DNA of 64,000 nt, taken from assembly GCA_015143295.1 (NCBI GenBank), contig CM026559.1, positions 22,272,826 through 22,336,825 of the forward strand, in the 5' to 3' direction. A program made the translations under genes and the position numbers. The DNA comes from Tetracentron sinense. Its lineage: Eukaryota; Streptophyta; Magnoliopsida; Trochodendrales; Trochodendraceae. The notes below the pieces were generated by a model. That model worked only from the letters and a program-made list of their open reading frames with translations. It did no database searches and was not told the DNA's origin. Below, in pieces: positions 10,735-21,915 of this stretch; the first letter of the stretch is position 1; every line of letters starts with the position of its first letter.

Positions 10735-12520
10735 GGCAATTCCGTAGCAAAACCAAACTGAAGTACATGACTTAACACAAAGTCACCCAAACACATTAAA
10801 ACAGTGAATTAGGACATTACATGACTCCAACACTCTTACATGACATCAGTCGACAAATCATCTTAATTTAAGACTCTTAAGCTCTTGCCACGAAAATCAG
10901 TCTGCTGCAACCTTGCACCTGCACATGCTCAAAAACAAAATACCAAGTGAAGCATGTGTGGAATATGAAAATAAGTAATCACAAGTGAGGCAAGAAATGT
11001 ATTGAACTAGGGAAATGCTACCCTAACATTCTCCCCCTTTTTGGCACAATTGCCAAAGGAAGGCAGGAAGCCAATATTCCAAAAAATATACCAATTTAAC
11101 AAAAGTGGAATATCAAGGCAATCACAGTACAACCAATCAAAACAGACAATGAGGGACTAAAAACCGTGGAACGAGATAGAAATATAACGCACAAACTCCC
11201 CCTCAACAACTCAAGCACAGAACTCCCTCTCAACAACTCACCCTGATCTTCTCCCCCTAAGATCAAGGATTCCACCAAAAATATGGCACCTATGCTAGAC
11301 CTATGCCAAAAGAAAGAAACACACACAAAAAATATTACAAAAAATATCATGTGCCACACAAACATGCATCAAAAGTATTTCAAGTAGTAGTAAATTAAAA
11401 TTACAAATCCAATGAAAAACATGATTAGTTAGTCTGACTGAGGATACCCATCTAACTAAATCTCATGTAATGCTAAAGCATAGCTAATTCACTAAGACAC
11501 ATTTAGTGAACAGTTCAAAAGTGAAGCATTGTGTGTAGTGGTGGTCTGACAAGATACTAGATCAAGGTTTCTTTCCCTTTCCAAGGGTATGACATTAACC
11601 ACTAAGCGGACTCCCGAAGACATACATCTTAGAAGTCAAACCTAGTTAGATCCAGATATGATGATTTTTTACATTTTAGTTCTCCTTTATCCATTTTATT
11701 TGACTCAATATTTTTCTTTTATTTTTGGTCAAATACCTCCAGTTTGTAAGATTTCTTTTGATGATTTTTATCTGATCATATCTTTTCATGCAATGATGGC
11801 TTTCACACTATCTAGGTAGGTAGTCCTGGCTATTAGCAGCAGGAGCTTTCACTCTAGTGACCCAGATAGATACCTACTATCCGCCTAGGTAGCCATTTCA
11901 TACTGTTTGCATCTAATAGTGACTTTCACACTATCCCAGTAGGTAATTCTTTTCATTGCAACAATTTTAGCTCATGGAGGATACACAAAATGGGGATGAC
12001 TAACAAAATGGTCATTCTAGATTGGTCATCCAAGGTCACACTATTGGGATAAGTCATACACCCATAGATTGGAAAATAGACCTCTAAATAAAATCAGTCA
12101 GAGTGCATTTGAAATTTGTGAAGCATACACATGAATAAGTCTCTAACTATTCAAGATAAAACCGGTCTAATTTTCAGCCTAACCAAGAGACTATGCAGGT
12201 GATATATCCTCAATCAGTAACAAACTCATGTTCAACCCTGGACATGTATAGAAATAAAGATTACACAAGGAATGCAGATCATGCAAGTCAAACAGGGGCA
12301 ACATGAAAAAAAAAATCTTTTTGGATTTTATGGTTTTTCAATGTTTCTGGATTTTTCAAAATAAAGAAAATAGAAAAACATACCAAAGCAAATAAATACT
12401 AGTAAAAAGAAAAACTACTAGTATACACATATAGCATAGAACTAGGATAAGATATATCATAAACAGCACACCCTAAGTTATGACAAGCACGGGCTAAGTG
12501 AAGCCCTTCAAGTCTTCCTT
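10735..12520 (-). other. Non-coding region of element A in place of pol
   Basis: Matches 357-2114 in reverse complement. It includes the CTATC..GGTAGGTAG-type repeated motif near 11800-11950 and the purine tracts near 11030-11270. One minus-strand frame of 89 codons (11096-11365) is hydrophobic and shows no similarity that I recognise; it overlaps the purine repeats and is probably chance. Confidence 0.6.
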
Positions 12521-14410
12521 TCTCACCCAAACGGTTTTAGAAGTTTGATTGACCCTTTGGTCTCTAACCGTTTTAGTTGAGATAGGTACGACCTTTGACT
12601 CTTCCTCTTGTTCCTCCTTTCCCAGGATTGAGTCCTAGAATTATGGCGGACATTATGGTTCTCCCTGTTACCTCCTCTATATCTAGCATGAGGAGTGTCA
12701 TGACTATGCCACTATCTAGAGTTGTGAGCCATCTTCATTACATCTTCACACAAACTCCTAGACTTCTCCACTAGGACCTCAACTCTCCTTTGAAGATTCC
12801 CATTAAAGTTGTTGTGGTTCTCAAAATCATGATTGGGCATTCTTCGAAGTTTAGGACATCGAGGCTTAATATGACCCATTACTCCACATTTATGACATGT
12901 AAGAATGAATTTCTAAGTTGAAGGGTCTTTCTCTTTAGCAGGAGGGCGCCTTTTAGCACCAGGCTCAGTGTTCGAGCTGGCTGGAGTTCCCTTCTCATCT
13001 CCACACCTCTGATTTTGTTCAAGATCAGTCAACTTGATTTCAAGACTTGTCTTTTCATCAAGACAAACATGTAAATCAGATTCAAGTAGCTGAGTCTTGG
13101 AAAGGAGGGAAGTCTTCTCTTCCTCAAGCTGTGACACAAGATCTCTCAACCCTGAAGCCACTTGGTCTAAGGCATCTTTTTCCATTTCAATAGATTTGAT
13201 CTTTTTGGACATGAAAAACTGAACCTTTTTCAGCTTTAGGCATTCCTGAAATAGTTCCTCATAGGCTGCCTCAAGCTCTCCCTCAGAATCTTCTGACTCT
13301 CATCATCCTCCTCGCCATCACTAGGTTGTTGGTTACTCACAGCATTTGAAGAAGATTTCTCAATCCCAGATAAGGATGCAGTGAAGACCACATAACCCCT
13401 AGTCTCCTCACAAGAAGAACTATCTGATTCCTTTGATTCAGATTCACTGTCATCCCTTGCCTTGCCCTTAAATCTTTTCTTATTGGAGCATTCAGTGGCA
13501 ATATGGCCATAGCCTTGGCATTCATAGCATTGAACACCTTGGGATTTCCTGTCCACACTTTTAAAATGTTTCTTGTTTTCAAAGTGCTTGGACCTGGGCT
13601 TTTTATGAGATTTTTGTCCTTTCGGATTAAATCTCTTATTAAGTTTCAAAAATTTTCTAAATTTCTTTGCAAATAAAGCCAACTCTTCTTCTTCCTCCTT
13701 AGAGTCACTATCTGAACCATCTATGGATTCCTTGACGGACTTCAAGGCAATGGATTTTGGTTTCTTAGATGGGTTCAGATTTAACTCATAGGTTTGGAGA
13801 GAACCAACCAACTCTTCAAGTTTGAGAGCATCAACATTTTTGCTCTCCTCGATGGCGGTAACCTTAGATCGAAATCTCTCAGGTAGAGATCTCAAAATTT
13901 TCCTAACAATTTTGGACTCCGGAATTCTTTCCCCTAGATTGAAGCTAGAATTGACAATGTCACTCAGATTGGCATAAAAACTATCAAAAGTTTCATTATT
14001 ATCCATCATCAACTTTTCAAACTTAGAGGTCAAAGTTTGGAGATCTTGACAGTTGTAGTCCCTTCATGGGTGATTTGAAGAATGTCTCATGCCTCCTTCG
14101 AAGTTTCACATGTAGAAATACGTCGAAATTCTTCGAATGTGACAGCAGCGAAGATTGCATTTAGACCCTTACTGTTCCATCTACAACTCTCAAGCTCTAC
14201 ATTGGTCCATTCAGAAGACGGTTTAGAAATGGTCTGATCATTTATGGTCTTTGTTGGATGAGTCCGACCTTGTTCAATGGAGAACCATACTCTCTCATCT
14301 AGTGATTTTAGAAACGCTCTCATTCGAGCTTTCCAATAAGCATAATTATTCTCATCAAATAATGGGGGACAAGAGATGGATCCTTCATCTCTTTGGAGAT
14401 TCATATTCAC
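12520..14410 (-). pseudogene. gag polyprotein of element A (UBN2/DUF4219 type, two CCHC knuckles)
   Basis: Read on the minus strand from 14410: the N-terminal segment (14410-14087) has FDENNYAYWKARMRAFLKS, typical of copia gag (DUF4219/UBN2). The next segment (14033-13236) carries ERIPESKIVRKILRSLPERF, a Lys/Ser/Glu-rich linker, and a first knuckle CYECQGYGHIATEC (CX2CX4HX4C). A coiled-coil-like segment follows (13212-12913, EEEKTSLLSKTQLLESDL), then a second knuckle CHKCGVMGHIKPRC (about 12860-12905) and a basic tail. Breaks: a stop where relatives have Trp (near 14085), a frameshift near 14040, a frame change near 13240, and a stop near 12912. Gag would form the virus-like particle. The frame ends near the usual protease start. 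Confidence 0.85.
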
Positions 14411-14451
14411 CGAAAAGAATGAGACAAGATCACACTAAAAAGTTAGTGAAC

Positions 14452-14465
14452 CCGCTCTGATACCA
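14452..14465 (-). other. Primer binding site of element A
   Basis: On the minus strand TGGTATCAGAGCGG lies two bases after the 5' LTR. This is the standard plant copia PBS, complementary to the 3' end of initiator tRNA-Met. Confidence 0.9.
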
Positions 14466-14467
14466 AT

Positions 14468-16167
14468 TGAAATAATAAATTCGGTGAATCCCAAATCTAT
14501 GGTTTGAGTTGAGAATCTCACAAAGTCAAGGGGTTGGTTAGGTTTCCCTAATAGTCTGTCTACCCTTTTGAATGATTTTAAATTAAGTTATTTAACTCAA
14601 GAGAAGATGATAATCAAGTGAGAAAATATAGAGAAACACGCAAACCACAACACAAGGATTTTTACGTGGAAACCCTTCTAGGAAAAACCACGGGACCTAG
14701 TCTAGCCATGAGAATCCACTAAGACAAAGTAAACAAGAACTTACAAGACTCGAACTTGACTCATTCGGACTCGACACCATGATCCTTCAGTTCTTAGTCC
14801 TCTACGCCTCGAAAAGTCATCACGTATTCTCAAGTCCCGTGATTAACTGTAGCCGCTTGTACTTCTCTTTGTGTCTCAAAAACAGTCCACGATCTTCCAA
14901 TCGATCTCCGTCATTGACGGCTTCGAAATCCACCGACCAAATCACTCTACCACGATCCTTCTCGGATCGATCTCCTTCGCAAAGGCTCCGGGATACTCTG
15001 GCCAAGGTATTCTATCCAGAATGGGTTGATGGTTTTATATAAAATACCTAGATGGACTCCTTCAAAGGACAAGTCCAAACAAGCTAAATTGGAACTTTGG
15101 GCTTGCAAACTCTGGGTTTTATACACTAACAAAAGAGGAGGAGAAAAATATATTCCATGGGTTTAATAACCTCTAGAGACACTTAAAAATCCTCTCCACA
15201 CACTCCCTAAGTTGTGCTCGACGAAGTGGAAGGGTTCTATATAAATAGGGAAGTGAAAACCATGCTTAGAAGTTGCTAAAATAGTTAAAAACCAAAGAAG
15301 GAAGTAAATGATTCACATTAGCAAAACCCACATATCAGGGTCGACCCATGGGTCACATTCGGTCAACCAAAAATACACCTTCGGTCAACCAAAAGGTCCC
15401 TTTGGGTCAACCCTAAGAAAATCAACATTCTGTTAAAAAACCCCATACATTATTTTGCCTATTCAGGGTCGACCCAAAACGCCTAGGGTCGACCCTGTGG
15501 CTAAAAATGATTTTAAAACATCGTTTTCAGCTCTCATTTTCTTCATAAAAGTTGTAGCTCTTTTTGACATGGTCGATTTGACATATTATAGAGCAAAATA
15601 TGAGCTACGGTTTGTGAGATATGCCCAAAACAAGCAACATTAGGTTTTTGAAAAAATTTCAGATTTTAAAACAAGTTTTGCACTATTTATCTCATCACCT
15701 AGGGTTTAAAAAATTGTTTTCAGATCTTGGTCCCTTCATGAAAGTTGTAGCTATTTTCAACATGGTCGATTTGACATATTATACAGTAAAATATAAGCTA
15801 CGGTTTGGGAGATATGTGCAAAACAACCAATCTTGGTTTTTTGAAAAAATTTCAGCATTGTTAACTTTTTTTGCACTACTTATCTCATCACCTAGAGTCC
15901 GTATGATTAGAATAGGACACTTTTACCACCTAAGGTATCATGTTATGATCGTTCTAGGTCAAATCCCACCTATGGTCACATGGTATCTAGGTCACTTACC
16001 ATCCTATGAAGGAAATGATCATCCGAGTGGATCAAGCGATTCTTCAACGCGCTTTAACTTCACTTATCGTGGATGCTTGACGACAATGACACAAAAACCA
16101 CTCCTAGACGCCTAGACTCACTTGTTTTGACACCGGAATATGCCAATACAAAAATATGGACTTTACA
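14468..16167 (-). repeat. 5' LTR of element A
   Basis: Direct repeat of 9024-10722 with the same ends and the same internal tandem doubling. The palindrome cluster is at about 15340-15495 and the minus-strand TATA-like site near 15238. Some GGTCGACC words are decayed to GGTCAACC. Confidence 0.92.
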
Positions 16168-16172
16168 CAAGT

Positions 16173-17148
16173 GACGTGAGATATCCATGTTGCAATTGAA
16201 TCCCAATGTAAGAACATTAACCATTAAGGATCCCGCCATATGAACTTTTTAATTCAATTGATCCTTCCAATTACATTATCCCTAATGGGTCTTCGAGATA
16301 ATTTATACTATCTAACTCATAACCCATTGCACATCATCTGGGTTTCCAAGACTTCTGATTAAGCTATGAGAAACATTTTCTCATATTAAACATTTTGAGA
16401 AAATCTTTTTATAAGTATAATATATTTTAATAAAAATATATTTCAAACTAATTTGTTTTAAAATTACCTGCGCAGGATTTAAGCTTAACCGACTGTCTTA
16501 CCCGGAACTTGGATAATCTCTCAATTTAATGAGTATGGATTTCTTGTTTGAAATTCATCATGACTCGAACAGCTTTCTGACTATCTAACTATCACAATAT
16601 TGTATTCCCTAAGGTAGAGAGTACTTTGGTGGAATCAAAACAGTCAGATTACTGCTCAGTTATAAATGAACTCATCAGATCTAAGGATCATTGAAACTGT
16701 TCAATGTGAATGAGAGACCAAGTATCTGATAGTATGTTTATGCAAGAGGTCTCTCATTGCATGGAATCAGTCAGTGTACATTTAAGCATCCATATACTGA
16801 TGTGTAGTCTCCACTACAATAGTTTGAGATAAAACTACATCTCAACTATTGAGAACATCTTAGCATAGTGGCAGCCATATAAGTGAAGTGCCTAGCTTCA
16901 CCCATACTTGTGACTGTATAAGGTATAAGGAACTGGAAAGCTATATCTACCTGTGATAGTCTCATCACATAGCTTTCCTACAATATATCCTATGGACCTT
17001 TATCGATATCTCATACCGTGTAGATCATCTCATGATCATGGTTAATTACCCATAATAAATACTAAAATAGATAAAGAAGATGTCTCTATTAATCTAATTA
17101 ATAAGAATCTTACAATCTAAATGGCTTTTCTGGGCATCATGTCTAACA
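16173..17148 (-). repeat. LTR of copia element G, proximal part
   Basis: Continues the LTR interrupted at 9018. Its right end, plus-strand ...CATGTCTAACA, is the LTR start on the minus strand. No gene in it. Confidence 0.72.
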
Positions 17149-17163
17149 ATCTCCCACTTGCCC
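17149..17163 (-). other. Polypurine tract of copia element G
   Basis: Minus-strand GGCAAGTGGGAGAT directly precedes the LTR start TGTTAGAC. This is the common PPT form of Tork/Angela-like copia elements. Confidence 0.75.
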
Positions 17164-18010
17164 TAAAAGTCACAGTGTCATAGATTTCAATCTAATACTA
17201 TCTAAGTGTGTTACAAATACTTTATCTGATAAAGCTTTAGTCATCGGGTCAACAACATTAAGTTGAGACCTGATCTTTGTAACAACAATATCTTGCCTTA
17301 TCTTTCAATAATCTCATTAATGAGAAGATATTTCCTCTAAGTGAAAAGTAAGCACATAATTCCTAGTCCTTTTCAGGTACTTCGTGATGTGCTTCATAGC
17401 AGCCCAATGATCTGATACTTGGATTGCTTTGGAACCGACTAACAACTCCCACTGCATGACAGATATCCGATCTACTATAAAGCATGACATACATGAGGCT
17501 CCCAACTACTAAAGCATAAGGGCACAATTGATGTAGGAGCCATCTTTTTGGACAAAGTGACACCATGTCTAAAAGGAATGAGGGTTGTCTTACAATCACT
17601 CATACTGTACCTAGATAATATCTTGTCAATGTAGGAAGTTTGGTTCAATCCCAACATTCAGCATTTTCTATCTCTCAGAATCTTTATTCTGAGAATATAG
17701 GATGCCTCTCCCAAGTCTTTCATTGAGAAATACCGAAAAAGCCAAATCTTGACTGATGACAACATCTCTACATCATTCCCAATGAGTAGGATGTCATCTA
17801 GATAAAGAATTAGGTATACTACCACTCTCCCACTGTCCTTGTATATACACAATTCTTCTAAATTCTTTTGGAATCCAAATTCTTTGATTGAAAGATCAAA
17901 TCTTTGGTTCCAGTTTCTAGAAGCTTGTTTCAAACCATATATCGACTTGTTGAGCTTGCATACCATGTTCTCCTGGTTAGGTCTTTGGTACAAAGAGATG
18001 GTTGTCAAAT
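17164..18010 (-). pseudogene. copia RT / RNase H remnant of element G
   Basis: Minus-strand frame 18098-17658 contains CKLNKSIYGLKQASRNW and the RT catalytic box YLDDILLIGND (about 17773-17818), with both Asp intact. Shorter frames then carry GSLMYVMLYSRSDICHAVG and HITKYLKRTRNYVL from the RT-RNase H connection. Most of RNase H is missing near 17290-17320; only its end (DPMTKALSDK) is recognisable before the PPT. The N-terminal RT, integrase and gag are gone, and gypsy LTR sequence begins at about 18016. Several frameshifts; no function expected. Confidence 0.85.
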
Positions 18011-18852
18011 AGCAGAAAAATCCCAAAATGGGATAACAGTGAGTTGGTTGTGCAAGGCCGGTTGATTGTCCCTCAAGGCTGGTCGCAAAGCGCGTCATGG
18101 TTTTTGGCCAAAATGGGCTAATAGTAAGGTTTTTCCCAAGGTAGCTCGGTCGCCCCTCCTAGCCGGTCAACCGGGCACCTGAACTTTTATCCAGTGTGGT
18201 ATGTTGAACCATTTTATTAAGGGTAGGATGGTCTTTTGACCACCCCTTTGCCTATAAATCCACAAATTCATGGGTTAGGGTTTCATAAACCCTCAAGGTA
18301 ACCTATGAGAATTCTAAGAGGAGAATTTAAAGAAGAAGAAAAGGGAAGGCTAGGGTTTTGACCAGGGATCTTAGGTGATCAAGGGGGAGCCTATTCTTGC
18401 TTCCACAACCTTTCTTCAAGCTTGGATCTCATCTTCTCAAGCTTTCTCAAGCTTTTCCTTCAATCTTAAAGGTAAGAACATTCTACTACCTAACTTTGTT
18501 ATGATACAAAGATTGGAAAAAAGATTAAATAGATGATTTTGAGTAGGATTTGTAAGTACTACTGCTATCTAACTTAGTTATGATACAAAGATTGAAAAGA
18601 GGATTAGATGGATGATTTTGAGTTGTGTGATATAGCGACCATTTCTTTTAAAATGATTTTAAAAAAAAAAGAACTAGTCCGGGTATTCTCCGTATTAATA
18701 CGTGTAAAGCATACTAATATGGTGAATACCAAGTCGCCACCAATCATTGAGTTGTGGTGTGATTGGTCACCGGAATTCATTTTGTTTGAAAAATATGGGC
18801 AATGCAAAACCATGGTGAGATTCTAGGAAGTGAGGTTCTATCGTGATTTGGG

Positions 18853-18875
18853 GAAGGTGTTAGGCACCCGGATCA
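18853..18875. repeat. GGTGTTAGGCACC hairpin motif, copy 1
   Basis: GGTG and CACC can pair around a TTAGG loop, inside a longer conserved word starting GGGGAAGG. The same word is at about 22039-22061 and 63805-63825 in two otherwise diverged LTRs. Confidence 0.6.
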
Positions 18876-19029
18876 CCCATATAAAGACAGTAACCTATGC
18901 TTTCAAAATTCCCTAAAAGTTTATTTAATAGATTGGCTTGAAAAAAATAGCTAATAAGACTCTAGTTTGACTTGTACAAAAATACTCTAGATTTGAAATT
19001 TTAAAAAAAGAGACGGGGAAACTCAAGTC

Positions 19030-19662
19030 TAAAAAGAATGAGCATTATCACGACTCTAATCTAGGGAGATTAGACATCTCATAATGCATGCAAATGATGG
19101 AATTTTGAAAGGAGTGACTAAAAAAGAGCATGATAACAAGTCTAATCTAGGAATATTAGACATTGCTATAATGCATGATGAAATTTTTTTAAAATAGTGG
19201 GTATGTTCTAAAAAAAAAAGAGCATTATAATGACTCTAATCTAGAGAGGTTAGACATCAATAAAATGCATGTAAATGATGGAATTTTGAAGAGAGTGACT
19301 ACGTGCTAACAAAATGAGTATTATAACGACTCTAATCTAGGGAGATTAGACATCGATATAATGCATGAAAAAATGATGAAATTTGCAAAAAAGTGACTAT
19401 GTCCTAACAAAATGAGCATTATAACGACTCTAAGCTAGGAAGATTAGACATCGATATAATGTATGCAAAATGGTGAAATTTGGAAAAGAGTGACTAAAAA
19501 AATGAGCATTATAACTACTCTAATCTAGGGAGATTAAAAATCGTTATAATGCATGCAGATGATGAAATTTTGAAAGGAGTAACTATGTCATAACAAAATA
19601 AGCATTATAACAACTCTAATCTAGAGAGATTAGACATCAATATCATGCATGAAAAATGATGG
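19030..19662. repeat. Tandem array, seven units of about 95 bp with an internal hairpin
   Basis: Units begin near 19033, 19122, 19212, 19309, 19407, 19495 and 19591. Each has GAGCATTATAACGACTCTAA, then TCTAATCT-AGGG-AGATTAGA, a perfect 8-bp stem in most units, then ATATAATGCATG and GATGAAATTTTG. Units differ by small indels. No reading frame runs through the array. Confidence 0.85.
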
Positions 19663-20679
19663 AAAAAAAAAACTCCTATGTATCTAAATATAAAGGAAAT
19701 ATCATCATTCTCCTATCTTTCACAAAAAGTCACACATCGTAGGGGATCTTTAGTGACTTTAGGAAGAGGAAACATATACCAAAACTCAAATATTTGGAAA
19801 CTACGAGATTCAAAAAAAGGGTTCTAAAACTAAGAAGCATCTCTATATCTTGATATCAGAGCCCCAATTTGGCAAAGCGCGTCATAGGGGGTCCTTAGTG
19901 AGTTTTAGAGCAAAGAAAGGGGAGTTTTTCAACAATTTGGCTCATATTTTATTAATTTAAAGAAAAAAAACTAGAATGAGTTCTAAAAAAATGCCTATAG
20001 GTTCCTACCCCTCTTCCTTCCATTTGAAACCCCCTAATCAACGAAACGCATCATAGGAGAGTCCAAACTACCTGAAAAAAAAGGGATAGGTCTCAAAATC
20101 TATCTAAAGGCTCACATTATTGAAAGAAAACAAAAATAGAGGATTAAGAAGAGAATTAGCACAAATGTAAAAGATGAAAAAGTTTGGCCTACCTATGTGG
20201 GTTGGAGACCCCCTTGTTTTTCTTTCTTCAAGCTTTTTCTCCTAGGACACCTTCAATCTCTTCTTCTTCTTCAAAATTTTATCTTCTCCAAGGATTTTCT
20301 TCTCCAAGGCTTCTCTAGTTTTCTAGGAACTTAGGGAAATTTAGAACTTTGGGAAAAGGAGAGAAATGAAAAGTTTCTAAGACTTGGGATGCCTTATAAG
20401 TTGCATGGCTTCCTTAGTCTTTTTGGAGAGAGGTTTGGCTAGTTGAGAGTTGGTTTCAAATTGGTAGAGGGCTGGGGTATTTGTAAAAGAGAGGTTGAGA
20501 GAAAAAACTCTCTCAATTCCAATATGGGACTAAACATGCTTAGGGGTATTTTAGTCATTTAATGACATTTTGGTAATGAAAAGGGGATCATAATTTAGGA
20601 ATTTTCCAAGTTGTCAATGGCATAATTTGTCCAAAGCACAAAAATACTCTAGAAGAGTGTGTGCTGGAATTACAGAATT

Positions 20680-21190
20680 ATCAAAATAGAGGTAATAACT
20701 TTACCTCTATTTCAAGAATAGGCCAATTTCATAATGTCGGTGATGTTTTTACTGCCATTTAGGACTGAATCCCAAATATGGTGCCCAAATACTATAGGGA
20801 GTCTAGCACATGACCTTGTAACTGAATTATGAAAATATCCAATAAATGGTGGTAATGTAAGTGGGGATCTTTTAAAATATGTTTATTCTTGAAATGACGG
20901 TAAAGTTATTACCGCCAATTAGGGACATTTAGATAATTTCACCACTCTAACGTGTAAAGGTGCTAACCGTCTCTGAAAAAAAAAAAATCTTTGTCAAGAA
21001 TGTCGGTAAAGTATTGCCATTAAGAATCTAGGCAAAAATTGAATTGGCGGTAATAACTTTACCTCCAATTCAGAAATAGGCAATATTTGAAATGGCTGTA
21101 ATTTAATTACAGCCATTAAAATTTTAGGCCAAAATGGAATGACTGTATTATAATTACAACCATTTCAGATTTAAATATTTATGAAACTGC
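20680..21190 (-). promoter_or_regulatory. Palindrome cluster of the Tat/Ogre-like solo LTR
   Basis: At least six imperfect inverted repeats with the shape AATGGCGGTAAT .. ATTACCGCCATT. The clearest is 21091-21117, with perfect 12-bp arms AATGGCTGTAAT / ATTACAGCCATT around TTA. Others are near 20683, 20733, 20884, 21000, 21047 and 21140. A minus-strand TATA-like TTATAAGG lies at about 20390, downstream in the sense direction. Confidence 0.55.
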
Positions 21191-21915
21191 CATTGCAATG
21201 GAAGATTTGGTCTCTAGGCCATTCAAAAATCGATTTTAAGGGACAAAATGGAACCCATAGGGTTTATAAAAATTCAGAATTATTACCTCGGGTCCGGTCT
21301 CGCTTTTGGATGATTAAATGACTAAAATACCCCTACATTGGATTTAAGGTCTGAGTGATCTTTAGGTGGTGGGATGCTTGTAAATGGGTGAACGAGGTTT
21401 AAAGTGATCTTGTAGAGTCTGCCTTGCCTTGGAGAAGAAAAAGTAAGAGAAGTATAAGAACATGAATAGTTCGGGCAAACACAGGGTGTCTACAAGTTGG
21501 ATTTGCAAATACACTCTACTAGATGACTTTATTATGATTCAATGTTGAAAATAAGGGTTTTAAGATTAGGTTTTTCAATAAAAGGATAAATATATATTAT
21601 GCTTGTATATGATTGTGATTTCCTTCAACAAACTATGATTCTAAGTATGATGTAGATGAATTAGGCTTAAAGGCCAAGATTATTGCAATGTAATGCCATG
21701 AATGAAGGTGTTCTCTGTTTTAGGAATTTTCTAAGTATACTATGATGTTAATATGTCTTGTATGAACATATAGTGGATGTTTAAAGCTTTCCATGTATAT
21801 TATGATGCTCATAAGCACTCCACACACTCTATGTTTTACCTGATCGAGGTTTTCTCATAAGCATGGTATTTCAAGAATCATAAGAAATGTTTTTCAAAGG
21901 AAAATTCATAAGAAG

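Larger units (their letters stand above)
9024..16167 (-). mobile_element. Complete gag-only Ty1/copia element A (7.1 kb, TSD CAAGT)
   Basis: Two LTRs of 1699 and 1700 bp with TG...CA ends are flanked by the 5-bp duplication CAAGT (9019-9023 and 16168-16172). On the minus strand the order is LTR, PBS (14452-14465), gag with two zinc knuckles, a non-coding region of about 1.8 kb with several purine tracts, and LTR. Protease, integrase, RT and RNase H are absent. The second copy at 1-3562 has the same pol-less right half, so this is a non-autonomous family rather than a one-off deletion. The two LTRs differ only slightly by eye, so the insertion is fairly young. Confidence 0.93.
7769..18010 (-). 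mobile_element. Ty1/copia element G, minus strand, 5' truncated, invaded by element A
   Basis: On the minus strand the order is RT remnant (about 17998-17360), RNase H tail, PPT, and LTR. The LTR runs from 17148 leftwards to 7769 and is split by element A. Ends are TGTTAGACATG and ATTCCCTTCA. It sits inside the gag of element C. The other side is lost through the deletion at about 18010, so its TSD cannot be confirmed. Confidence 0.75.
18626..21494 (-). mobile_element. Solo LTR, Tat/Ogre-like gypsy (2869 bp, TSD AGTTG)
   Basis: An insertion with TG...CA ends (plus strand TGTGATATAG ... GGGTGTCTACA) is flanked by AGTTG at 18621-18625 and 21495-21499, and the LTR of element C is continuous if it is removed. 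The minus strand is taken as sense: TGTAGACACCC at the start, and near the end GGGTGCC..ACACC plus GGTGGCGACTT, a pattern I associate with Tat/Ogre LTRs. Inside are an array of seven units of about 95 bp (19030-19662) and many imperfect palindromes at 20680-21190. No coding region. Confidence 0.8.

Noticed and set aside
14452-14465. TGGTATCAGAGC sites as possible tRNA fragments
   Set aside because: Only the 3' acceptor-end complement is present, next to LTR ends; these are primer binding sites.
15455-16115. Plus-strand frames of 62 and 164 codons in LTR A (also 10013-10517)
   Set aside because: They lie antisense in the U3 of an LTR and are created by the 190-bp duplication; the single-copy LTR does not keep them.
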